A stretch of 64,000 nt of DNA from contig NZ_LFIP02000004.1 of NCBI RefSeq assembly GCF_001189235.2, positions 1 to 64,000 of the forward strand, given 5' to 3'. Source of the stretch: Bradyrhizobium embrapense (lineage in GTDB: Bacteria > Pseudomonadota > Alphaproteobacteria > Rhizobiales > Xanthobacteraceae). A program made the position numbers and the translations under genes. Under the pieces are notes generated by a model, which saw nothing but the letters and a program-made list of their open reading frames with translations, was not told where the DNA came from and did not search any database. This document shows, piece by piece, positions 34,764 through 42,413 of this stretch. The first letter of the stretch is position 1, and each line of letters opens with the position of its first letter.

Positions 34764-35165
34764 TCAGGTCTTCGGGAAGTTCAGCTCCACGCCGCCGCCA
34801 TCGGGATCGTAGAGGAAGATCTGGGTGTCGCCAGTGCGCGGCACGATCTGCTCGCGGAAGCTGATGTTGTTCGCCTGCAGGCGCTTGCGCACGGCGTCGA
34901 CGTCGGTGGCTGCGAAGGCAATATGATCGAGCCGGCCGGTGTCTTCATATTTCTTCTCGGTGCCGCGCACCACGATGCCGTCGCGCGGCTTCCGGTTGCC
35001 CATCAAATGGACGGTGGCCTGGCCGCCGGAATAGAGCCAGTAGCCGGGGAAATCGAGCGGCGGACGATCGCCGTTCTCGAGGCCGAGCACGTCGCAATAG
35101 AACGCTTTGGTCTTTTCCAGATCCTGCGGCTCGATTGTGTAATGCTGCAGTCCGCCCAATGGCAT
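34764..35165 (-). CDS. VOC-family (glyoxalase/dioxygenase fold) protein
   Basis: This 133-residue vicinal-oxygen-chelate protein begins GGLQHYTIEPQDLEKTKAFYCDVLGL and has DHIAFAATDVDAVRKRL and IFLYDPDGGGVELNF. The ligand pattern (His at the first strand, His in DHIAF, Glu in GVELNF) fits a metal-binding dioxygenase or glyoxalase. AGGAGAAG precedes the ATG. It ends an operon with a flavin enzyme and an MFS carrier, suggesting catabolism of an imported, probably aromatic, compound. Confidence 0.88.
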   Translation of the reverse strand: MPLGGLQHYTIEPQDLEKTKAFYCDVLGLENGDRPPLDFPGYWLYSGGQATVHLMGNRKPRDGIVVRGTEKKYEDTGRLDHIAFAATDVDAVRKRLQANNISFREQIVPRTGDTQIFLYDPDGGGVELNFPKT

Positions 35166-35189
35166 GGTTCTTCTCCTTGAGAATTAGGG

Positions 35190-36377
35190 TTAGACGAAGC
35201 TGAGATCGGCCTCGACGCCCAGCATCCAGGCGCCGACGGTCTCGAAATGACTGAAGCGGCCCTGCAGTTGCTGGGTCACGGTGTGGATGTCGCGGAAGCG
35301 CCGTTCCAGCGGATGGCCGTCGAAGATCGCGGTGGCGCCGGCCGTGTTGTAGGCGAAGTCGACGGCCTCCCGCGCCTTGTGGATGGCGTGGGTTGCCGCC
35401 ATCCGGATCGTGATGCGCTGAGCGACCGTGATGCTGTAGCCGGCAACCAGGTCCTTCCAGATGTCCGCCATCGACTGCAGCAGGAAGCCGCGGGCGGCGC
35501 GCAGATTGACCTCGGCCTGGGCGAGGCCCGATTGCACCACGGCATTGTCGCGCAGCGCCTTCTGCATGCCGCGCGGCACCTTGTTGCGGGCGACGTCGAC
35601 GAAATTGTCCAGCGCGCTACGGGCGATGCCGCAGGCAACGCCGGCGAAGCCGACCTGGTAGCAGGTGTGGTTGCTCATCCGGTACAGCGGCCCGTTCTCG
35701 CGGCATTCGCGATCGAACTCGCGCGTGATCGAATGGTCCGAACGGACGAAGAAATCGTTCAGCGCGAACTGGTCGCTGGCGGTGCCGCGCAGCCCGACCG
35801 TGTTCCAGATATCGGTCCATTCGACGTCTTCGGTCCGCACCAGCATGGTGCGCTCGACCTGTTCGCCATTGGCGTCGCGACGCGGCGAGCCGTCCGCGGC
35901 ATAGATCGGGCAGTGGGCGCCGAGCCAGGTGGCGTGCCGGCCGCCTGATGCAAACGACCACACCCCGGTGACGCGGTAGCCGCCCGCGCATTCGATCGCC
36001 TGGACCTTCGGACCGGGTCCCCAGGCCAACACGGCGCGCGGGTCGGCGAACATCTCCTGCGCGACCGGCAGGTCGAGATAGGCCGCCGACATCGCGCAGC
36101 CACCAGCCTGGCTCAGGCACCACGCCGTCGAGGCATCGGCCTTGGCGATGGTTTCGATGACATGGAAGAAGGTGACGGGATCGGTCTCGATCCCGTTCGT
36201 CGAGCGCGGCAAGAGCAGGCGGAACAGCCGCGCCTCGTGCAGCCGGTCGAGCAGGTCGGGCGGCAGGCGGCGCGTCGTCTCGATCGTGTCGGAGGCCGCT
36301 GCAACCGCGTCGCTGACCGCCTCGGCGCGGGCGATCACGTCGCGATCACCGGCAAGATCGGCTGAAGTCACGCCCAT
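35190..36377 (-). CDS. Acyl-CoA dehydrogenase-fold flavin monooxygenase
   Basis: This 395-residue protein has the acyl-CoA dehydrogenase fold but looks like the flavin-dependent hydroxylase/oxidase branch (HsaA, group D): RLPPDLLDRLHEARLFRLLLPRS, ADASTAWCLSQAGG, GYRVTGVWSFASGGRHATWLGA and WNTVGLRGTASDQF. The catalytic base of true acyl-CoA dehydrogenases is not evident. It lies 11 bases after the MFS gene and 24 bases before the VOC gene. The substrate is unknown. Confidence 0.85.
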   Translation of the reverse strand: MGVTSADLAGDRDVIARAEAVSDAVAAASDTIETTRRLPPDLLDRLHEARLFRLLLPRSTNGIETDPVTFFHVIETIAKADASTAWCLSQAGGCAMSAAYLDLPVAQEMFADPRAVLAWGPGPKVQAIECAGGYRVTGVWSFASGGRHATWLGAHCPIYAADGSPRRDANGEQVERTMLVRTEDVEWTDIWNTVGLRGTASDQFALNDFFVRSDHSITREFDRECRENGPLYRMSNHTCYQVGFAGVACGIARSALDNFVDVARNKVPRGMQKALRDNAVVQSGLAQAEVNLRAARGFLLQSMADIWKDLVAGYSITVAQRITIRMAATHAIHKAREAVDFAYNTAGATAIFDGHPLERRFRDIHTVTQQLQGRFSHFETVGAWMLGVEADLSFV

Positions 36378-36388
36378 GCTGGCCTCCC

Positions 36389-37795
36389 TCAGGCGCGCCG
36401 GATGGTGGCGGAGGCCGCGACGTCAGCTGCCGCGTTGAGCTCCTTGTCGATCTGCTCGATCGACTTGCCCCGCGTCTCGAGCCCGAAGAACAGATAGACG
36501 GCACCCGCCATCAGGAACCAGCAGCCGAGATAGACGAAGGCGGTCGGGATCTGGGTCAGCGGCACGTCCGGCTTGAGATAGTTGTTCGAGCCGACGATCA
36601 GGGCAAGCCCGACCGGCCCGATGATCTTGCCGATGCCGCCGAAGCCATAGGCCGATCCCATGCCGGTGGTGCGAAGATGTGACGGCCAGACCTCCGCGGC
36701 ATAGGGCCCAACGATCGCAAAGCCGCCGTCGGCGAAGAAGAACGCGGCGCCGAGCAGCAGCCAGAACGCCGACATGCCGAACAGCGTCGCGTCGTAGTGG
36801 TAGCCGGCAATAATGGTCAGCGCGCCGGCGCCGAAGCCGAGCAGGCCGCCGGCGACGCGCCGTCCCAGCAGTTCCGAGAAATACGAGAACGAGATGCGGC
36901 CGAGGAAGCCGGTGATGCTGAGCAGGATCATCATCTTGGCGGCCTCCTGCGGCGTGACCTTCAAGAGCAGCACGAACAGCGCGGGCGCCCACAGCGTGAT
37001 GCCGTAGACGCCGGTCTGCGCACCCGCATTGCCAAGCCAGGAGACGATGAGGCTGCGCGGATATTTGAACAGGTCGAACCAACTGGTCTTGACGATCGGG
37101 CCGGCGTCGGCCGCGCTCGGCAATGGCAGTTCCGAAGGCGGCACCTCGAGGGCCCAGGCCAGCGACTTGCGGGCTTCGTCATAGCGTCCGTGCCGGCACA
37201 GCCAGCGCGGCGATTCCGGGACCCAGAGCCGGATCAGCAGCACCATCACCGACGGCAGCACGCCGATCGCAAACAGCAGCCGCCACTGATCAGTGCCCAT
37301 GATCGCGCCCAGCACCGCGCCGAGGCCGACGCCGAGCGGGATCACGCAGGTGACGAGGCCGCCGACCCAGCCGCGCTTGTGCGAGGGCATGAACTCCTGC
37401 ACCAGCGGCAGGTCGACGCAATAGAGGCCGCCGACACCGGTGCCGACGAAGAAGCGCAGGATCGCCAGATAGACCCAGCCGTTATCGGGCGTGAAATAGA
37501 GCAGCCCGGTCGCGATCGAGAAGTTCAGGACGGTGCCGGTGAAGACGATGCGGCGCCCGACCCGGTCGGCGAGCCAGCCCCAGAGATAGGCACCGAGGAT
37601 GGCGCCGATGCCGGAACTCATCAGCACGGTGGCCGATTGGCCGAAGGTGAGTTTCCACGGCCCGATCAGGAACGCGAGCACAAAGCCGATCAGGAAGTAG
37701 TCGAAGAACTCCAGCGCATCGCCGATGATGGCCGCCGCAAGGATCTTGATCTGGTTGCCGGTCAGAGTCGTCCGGCGATCGAGAATCTCGAACAT
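36389..37795 (-). CDS. MFS transporter (aromatic acid/metabolite:H+ symporter type)
   Basis: This 468-residue protein has twelve helices and the metabolite-symporter motifs AAIIGDALEFFDYFLIGFVLAFL, WGWLADRVGRRIVF and VPESPRWLCRHGRYDEARKSL. ATG 37795 follows GGGGAG by seven bases. The family includes aromatic-acid uptake carriers. It heads an operon with the flavin enzyme and VOC protein. Confidence 0.9.
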   Translation of the reverse strand: MFEILDRRTTLTGNQIKILAAAIIGDALEFFDYFLIGFVLAFLIGPWKLTFGQSATVLMSSGIGAILGAYLWGWLADRVGRRIVFTGTVLNFSIATGLLYFTPDNGWVYLAILRFFVGTGVGGLYCVDLPLVQEFMPSHKRGWVGGLVTCVIPLGVGLGAVLGAIMGTDQWRLLFAIGVLPSVMVLLIRLWVPESPRWLCRHGRYDEARKSLAWALEVPPSELPLPSAADAGPIVKTSWFDLFKYPRSLIVSWLGNAGAQTGVYGITLWAPALFVLLLKVTPQEAAKMMILLSITGFLGRISFSYFSELLGRRVAGGLLGFGAGALTIIAGYHYDATLFGMSAFWLLLGAAFFFADGGFAIVGPYAAEVWPSHLRTTGMGSAYGFGGIGKIIGPVGLALIVGSNNYLKPDVPLTQIPTAFVYLGCWFLMAGAVYLFFGLETRGKSIEQIDKELNAAADVAASATIRRA

Positions 37796-38058
37796 GGCGC
37801 GTCTCCCCATGGCGCCTGTTCGTTGCTGTTGGGTGCGTGCGTCGCGCCAGCGCATCGCCCATAGGGTGAGGCTATCCTCGCTGTCGCTAACGGCAAGCCC
37901 ACACCGACGCGGGGCTCATCTGCACGGGCGCACAAGCAATCTGCCTTACCGCTGCGCACAAATCGTGGTGCGAAAGCCCGATGTAAGCCGCGGGAGCCGT
38001 TGACTCCTGCAATGCCGATCGCCCACGTTCGCGTGACGAAAACCGAGGGGCAGGCCGG

Positions 38059-38310
38059 GTGGACGAAAAGCGCAAGCATCCACGAACCGAGATCGATGAA
38101 CCCGGCTATGTCTCGTCGGGCGGATCGGTCATGCATTGCACGATCGTGAACATATCGCCGGAGGGCGCCGCCATCGAGGTCGAGAATCCGGCCTTCGTCC
38201 CGCACAGATTCCGCCTGGTGATGGCCAACGACGCCTCGGTGGTCTACGAGTGCCAGGTGATCTGGAGCAAGAAGACGCGAATTGGGCTGAGCTTCGTGCC
38301 GACCGCCTGA
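38059..38310 (+). CDS. Single-domain PilZ protein
   Basis: This 83-residue protein starts at GTG 38059. Both c-di-GMP-binding motifs are present: RKHPR (RxxxR) at residues 5-9 and NISPEG (N/DxSxxG) near residue 31, followed by AAIEVENP. It is likely a cytoplasmic c-di-GMP effector. The only other c-di-GMP-type gene in the window is the degenerate GGDEF protein. Confidence 0.9.
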   Translation: MDEKRKHPRTEIDEPGYVSSGGSVMHCTIVNISPEGAAIEVENPAFVPHRFRLVMANDASVVYECQVIWSKKTRIGLSFVPTA

Positions 38311-38390
38311 GCGCCGTACGCCGGTTCCGACCACGTTCCGAAACGCGTCGACTGGCCTGTCACGCTGTTCCGCACGGCTTGACGCGGCGC

Positions 38391-38422
38391 AAAAAAAGGC
38401 TCCGCGCTTTCGCGGCGGAGCC
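38391..38422 (-). terminator. Rho-independent terminator of the helicase gene
   Basis: On the minus strand GGCTCCGCCGCG, a short AAA loop and CGCGGAGCC are followed by seven T (38397-38391). It lies about 94 bases after the helicase stop codon and can also halt the convergent PilZ transcript. Confidence 0.85.
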
Positions 38423-38515
38423 GTTTGGGATGGTCGTTTGCCGATTACGAACGCGGGTTCAACGCGAGACCGACAGCTTCGTTCCCGGCGGTCGGAGAAT
38501 CTTTTCGGACCGGCG

Positions 38516-40585
38516 TCAGCGCCACATGCCGCGCATCCGGGCGCCGACGTCGATCGGCGGCGCGCGGTTGGCGGAGGAGGCCTGCGCGGCGCCGGCTCGC
38601 GGCCAGCTGGTCCGCTCGAACATCGGCAGCAGCCGCTCCGGGATGAAACGGGTGCGCGAGGCGTACATGTGGCGGTCGCCCTTGGCGGCCTGGCCGTGGA
38701 CGAAAAAGCGCTGCGGTACCATCAGATGCAGATCGTCCTTGGCGCGGGTCATCGCGACATAGAGCAGGCGGCGTTCCTCCTCGAGCTCGGCCGAGGTGCC
38801 GGCACCGAGATCGGAGGGCATGCAGCCGTCGACGACATTGAGCACGTAGACGGATTTCCATTCCTGCCCCTTGGCGGAGTGGATCGTCGACAGGATCAGA
38901 TAGTCCTCGTCGAGCAGCGGCACGCCGGCCTGATCGCTGGTGGCGTCGGGCGGATCGAGCGTGAGCTCGGTGAGGAAGCGTTCGCGTGACGGATAGCCGG
39001 CGGCGATCTGCTCGAGCTGAATGAGGTCGGCGCGGCGCACCTCGCTGTCCTCGTGGATGCGATCGAGATGCGGCTCGTACCACAGGCGCGCGCGTTCGAC
39101 GTCGACAGGCCATTCCGAGTAGCGGAGGTTCTCGATTGCCTCGACGAACAGCCGCCAGTCGGCGCCGGCGCGGGGCGGGGCGGGCAGCGCTGCGAGCGCG
39201 GCGATCGGATCGGCCGCCTCGCTCATGCGGTCGAGCACGCGCTGCGCCGAGGCCGGCCCGACACCGGGCAACAGATGCAGGATGCGAAAGCCGGCGACCC
39301 GGTCGCGCGGATTGGCGGTGAAGCGCAGCAGTGCCAGCATGTCCTTGACGTGCGCAGCGTCGAGGAATTTGAGGCCGCCGAATTTCACGAACGGAATGTT
39401 GCGGCGGGTCAGCTCGACCTCCAGCGGTCCGCTGTGCGATGAGGTGCGGAACAACACCGCCTGATGCTTCAACAGCGTGCCTTCCTCACGGTTGGCCAGC
39501 ACCTGCTCGACGATGTAACGGGCCTGGTCGGCTTCATCGCGGATCGTGACGAGCAGAGGCTTGCGGGTCGAGGTCCGATCGGTCCACAGGTTCTTGGTGA
39601 AGCGTTCCTTGGCGAACGAGATCACGCCATTGGCGGCCGACAGGATCGGCTGCGTCGAGCGGTAGTTGCGGTCGAGCGTGATGATCTCGGCGGCCGGGCT
39701 GAACTGGCTCGGGAAGTCGAGGATGTTTCGCACGGTGGCGGCGCGGAACGAGTAGATCGACTGTGCGTCGTCGCCGACGACGGTGAGCCCGCGTCCGGCC
39801 GGCTTGAGCGCGAGCAGGATGGAGGACTGCAGGCGGTTGGTGTCCTGATATTCGTCGACCATCACATGGTCGAAGCGGCCGCCGATCTCTTCTGCGAGCG
39901 CCGTATCCGTCACCATCTGCGCCCAGTAGAGCAGGAGGTCGTCATAATCGAGCACGTTCTGGCACTGCTTGGCTTCGACATAGGCCGCGAACAATTGCTT
40001 CAACTCGCTGGCCCAGCCGGAGCACCACGGGAAGAACTGGCCCAGCACGGCCTCGATCGGCATCTCCGCGTTGACGCAGCGCGAATAGATCGCAAGGCAG
40101 GTGCCTTTGGTCGGGAACCGGCTTTCGGTGCGGGAGAAGCCGAGATCGTGGCGGACCAGGTTGATCAGGTCGGCGGAGTCCTCACGGTCATGGATCGTGA
40201 AGGCCGGGTCGAGCGCGATACGTTCGGCGAATTCACGGAGCAGCCGCGCGCCGATGCCGTGGAAGGTGCCGGCCCAACTCAGCGCATCGGTCATGATCGA
40301 GGCGCGATCGCCGAGCACGCGCCGCGCGATGCGCTCGACACGGCCGGCCATCTCGGCGGCGGCGCGCCGCGAAAAGGTCATCAACAGGATGCGGCGCGGA
40401 TCGGCACCCGCGACGATCAGATGCGCGACCCGATGGGCGAGCGTGTTGGTCTTGCCGGAGCCTGCACCGGCGATCACCAGCAGCGGCGCGCCGACAATGC
40501 CGTCCTTGCCGACGCCGTGCTCGACGGCGCGGCGCTGCTCGGAATTGAGCGCATCGAGATAGGCTGTGTTGGCAAGATCAGGCAC
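38516..40585 (-). CDS. UvrD/PcrA-like ATP-dependent DNA helicase
   Basis: This 689-residue superfamily 1A helicase begins LNSEQRRAVEHG (Q motif region). It has Walker A VIAGAGSGKTNTLAHR, motif Ia LLMTFSRRAAAEM, motif II VMVDEYQDTN, motif III VVGDDAQSIYSFRAA, motif IV LDRNYRSTQPIL, motif V STIHSAKGQEWKSVYVLNVVDG and motif VI LLYVAMTRAKDDLHLM. It resembles the shorter UvrD-like paralogue common in alphaproteobacteria rather than full-length UvrD. Role in repair is inferred. A strong terminator follows. Confidence 0.93.
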   Translation of the reverse strand: MPDLANTAYLDALNSEQRRAVEHGVGKDGIVGAPLLVIAGAGSGKTNTLAHRVAHLIVAGADPRRILLMTFSRRAAAEMAGRVERIARRVLGDRASIMTDALSWAGTFHGIGARLLREFAERIALDPAFTIHDREDSADLINLVRHDLGFSRTESRFPTKGTCLAIYSRCVNAEMPIEAVLGQFFPWCSGWASELKQLFAAYVEAKQCQNVLDYDDLLLYWAQMVTDTALAEEIGGRFDHVMVDEYQDTNRLQSSILLALKPAGRGLTVVGDDAQSIYSFRAATVRNILDFPSQFSPAAEIITLDRNYRSTQPILSAANGVISFAKERFTKNLWTDRTSTRKPLLVTIRDEADQARYIVEQVLANREEGTLLKHQAVLFRTSSHSGPLEVELTRRNIPFVKFGGLKFLDAAHVKDMLALLRFTANPRDRVAGFRILHLLPGVGPASAQRVLDRMSEAADPIAALAALPAPPRAGADWRLFVEAIENLRYSEWPVDVERARLWYEPHLDRIHEDSEVRRADLIQLEQIAAGYPSRERFLTELTLDPPDATSDQAGVPLLDEDYLILSTIHSAKGQEWKSVYVLNVVDGCMPSDLGAGTSAELEEERRLLYVAMTRAKDDLHLMVPQRFFVHGQAAKGDRHMYASRTRFIPERLLPMFERTSWPRAGAAQASSANRAPPIDVGARMRGMWR

Positions 40586-40697
40586 GAATCACCCCCACGA
40601 AACGCTAACAGACATTGCGATTCAGTGGGGCCGGCGCACCCGCGTCCGAGCAGAGAAATTCGATTGACATTAACGCGGCACGGCGCACAACCGCGCC

Positions 40698-40955
40698 ATG
40701 GGTGACCCTTCCAAATCCGACACGCCGCTGAAGGCGACATTCAAGGTGCGGCTGAACGGCGAGACGGTAACGCTCGCGACCGTTGGCCAAGCCTATCGCT
40801 TCATCAGCAATCTCAGCGCCGTCGAATGGATGGAGTTCCGCTCACTGCATGACGATGCCTTGGTCGCGCTGGAGCGCGCAGCCGGCAATGCCATGCTGAC
40901 GGTGCAGGCAACCAACGCGCTCCGGACGCTGTTCGTCCGCGCCAAATTGCTTTGA
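40698..40955 (+). CDS. DUF982-like small protein, copy A
   Basis: This 85-residue protein has the pattern FKVRLNGETVTLATVGQAYRFISNL, then an acidic helix, then AMLTVQATNALRTLFVRAKLL. This matches the DUF982 layout: two strands, an adaptor helix and a C-terminal helix. It resembles the nearby gene at 41117-41371 in length and in the shared TLATVGxAxxxxSxL core. It diverges from the helicase gene. The function is unknown. Confidence 0.72.
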   Translation: MGDPSKSDTPLKATFKVRLNGETVTLATVGQAYRFISNLSAVEWMEFRSLHDDALVALERAAGNAMLTVQATNALRTLFVRAKLL

Positions 40956-41116
40956 AAAGAAATGGGCCGCCTTGGCCCTCCGAGGCGGCCCGAGAGTCCG
41001 GCCGAAAGCGCAATGCGCACCCGGCCGTCGCGTGTACCGCCGTTACCTTGTTTGCGGCCATAACGAGCGGGCTTTACGAAAGGCGCGCCGATTCGGCTGT
41101 AGCTGCAACACCACAA

Positions 41117-41371
41117 TCAGTGGCCGTCGTCGTCAGCGAGGCGGTCGTACACAAGGGCAGAGCGCAAGTTGATCGTTGCGATCCTCAGATAGCTGGGCTC
41201 GCGCATGGCGTTGTTGAACATCATGATCGCAATCTTCCAGTACCCGCGCTCGCGCTGATCCACGTTCAATGCTGACAAATAGTCCGCCGCGTCGCCGACG
41301 GTTGCGAGCGTTCGCCCGTCTTTCAGCGTGATCGGGAACGCAAGCGGCGACCGCTTCTCCAACTCCAGCAC
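41117..41371 (-). CDS. DUF982-like small protein, copy B
   Basis: This 84-residue protein has FPITLKDGRTLATVGDAADYLSALNVDQRERGYWKIAIMMFNNAM then YLRIATINLRSALVYDRLA, matching the DUF982 pattern and paralleling copy A. It converges with copy A, with about 160 bases between. The sequences are well diverged, so the duplication, if one, is old. Confidence 0.72.
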   Translation of the reverse strand: MLELEKRSPLAFPITLKDGRTLATVGDAADYLSALNVDQRERGYWKIAIMMFNNAMREPSYLRIATINLRSALVYDRLADDDGH

Positions 41372-41472
41372 GAAAGCTCCCCCAAAGACCCAAGCAGCAA
41401 TACCAGAACAGAGCTGGCTGCGCCGCTATATCAAAGCCTTAAGGGAGTGTCCGGCTCGGCCGGTGCGGTGGT

Positions 41473-41673
41473 TCAGAAAGAATCCGCCAGTGCGATCTCC
41501 GCCTTCAGGGCATCGATGCGCCGTTCGGCTTCCTCCGATGTCAGGTCGCGCGCGTACTGGTTCGGCTGATAGGCCTCCTCGGCCAGGCTCCTCAACCGCA
41601 GCGCCTGGGCACGCGACATCAGCCCGCCAAGCCGCTCCGCAACCCCGCCAAATCTCACCGCTGCCATGCTCAT
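41473..41673 (-). CDS. DUF3072-domain small protein
   Basis: This 66-residue protein contains MSRAQALRLRSLAEEAYQPNQYARDLTSEEAERRIDALKAEI, matching the DUF3072 pattern in which a helix of S/AxLxxLxxEA leads to LTxxEAxxRIDxL. ATG 41673 is chosen. It diverges from the LexA-box gene, and the box lies in the 61-base gap between them, so it might respond to DNA damage too. Confidence 0.78.
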   Translation of the reverse strand: MSMAAVRFGGVAERLGGLMSRAQALRLRSLAEEAYQPNQYARDLTSEEAERRIDALKAEIALADSF

Positions 41674-41700
41674 CGCTCACCTCGCTTGCCGGATCGTGAC

Positions 41701-41729
41701 TTGACAATATGTTCTATTTTTGTTCTAAC
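41701..41729 (+). promoter_or_regulatory. LexA (SOS) box inside a sigma-70 promoter
   Basis: GTTC-TATTTTT-GTTC at 41711-41725 is an exact match to the alphaproteobacterial LexA operator GTTC-N7-GTTC. It lies between TTGACA (41701-41706) and the -10-like TCTAAC (41724-41729), spaced 17 bases, and overlaps the latter. Transcription would begin at or next to the ATG at 41735, so the mRNA would be leaderless. LexA bound here would block RNA polymerase. Confidence 0.75.
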
Positions 41730-41734
41730 AAGCC

Positions 41735-42055
41735 ATGGACAACAAGATCAATGAAATTCGTCGCAGGATCAGCACTTTGCGCGCTGAGATGACCTTGGTC
41801 GAGGCGTCGATCCGGGACCAGGTCAACCGCGATCTGGATTGCAGCGAGGCGTCATACCGGCTGATGGCGATGCGCGCCGAAGTGGCCGAGCTCGTCGGCC
41901 GCTGGAAGGCCGCCGGCGGCGGCGAGCGTCTCCCCACGGTTCGGGAGCGGCTGAGCCGAAGCTACGGCGATCGTCCGGTCGCAACCGCCAAGCCGAGCCA
42001 CGCCAAATCGGACAAGGGCAAGGGGAGGCCGGGCCACAGCAACGCGAGGGTTTGA
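41735..42055 (+). CDS. Predicted SOS-regulated small coiled-coil protein
   Basis: This 106-residue protein begins with a heptad-like helix (IRRRISTLRAEMTLVEASIRDQVNRDLDC), continues with a second helix (SYRLMAMRAEVAELVGRWKA) and ends in a basic, disordered tail (KPSHAKSDKGKGRPGHSNARV) that could bind nucleic acid. There is no ribosome binding site because the promoter -10 element ends five bases before the ATG. A LexA box lies in the promoter. No known family is recognised. Confidence 0.72.
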   Translation: MDNKINEIRRRISTLRAEMTLVEASIRDQVNRDLDCSEASYRLMAMRAEVAELVGRWKAAGGGERLPTVRERLSRSYGDRPVATAKPSHAKSDKGKGRPGHSNARV

Positions 42056-42220
42056 TCGACCCGAACGAGCGGGCGGGCGCGTCGCGTGGGCCCGCGCCCA
42101 AATCTGGTTTCGAGACGGGAACCCGAGCCACGGGGTGGGCATTTTCTTGTGGTGAGAGCCAACACCATAGCATCGCCCAGCGCCATGATCGCCGATCCGA
42201 CTGCGCCGCCGCGGGAATCG

Positions 42221-42406
42221 ATGAATGACGATCGCAGTCCGCTGCTGACGCTGATCTCGTGCATCAGCTGCATCAGGACGATGCGGCTTGAGAGCAGCTC
42301 TCCGGGTAGCAAGGGCAGGGATATTCTCCAATACCGCTGCGAGCAGTGCAGCCGCATTGAACGGGTGCTGCTGGTGCGGCGAAGCTGGCCGGACAAGCAA
42401 CCTTAA
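42221..42406 (+). CDS. Small zinc-ribbon-like protein
   Basis: This ORF of 61 codons from ATG 42221 (an in-frame ATG at 42185 is possible) has CISC near residue 15 and CEQC near residue 41, two CxxC knuckles about 26 residues apart. They are separated by MRLESSSPGSKGRDILQYR. The pattern fits a minimal zinc ribbon. It ends seven bases before the convergent kinase stop. Function is not recognised. Confidence 0.6.
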   Translation: MNDDRSPLLTLISCISCIRTMRLESSSPGSKGRDILQYRCEQCSRIERVLLVRRSWPDKQP

Positions 42407-42413
42407 GTTCTTC

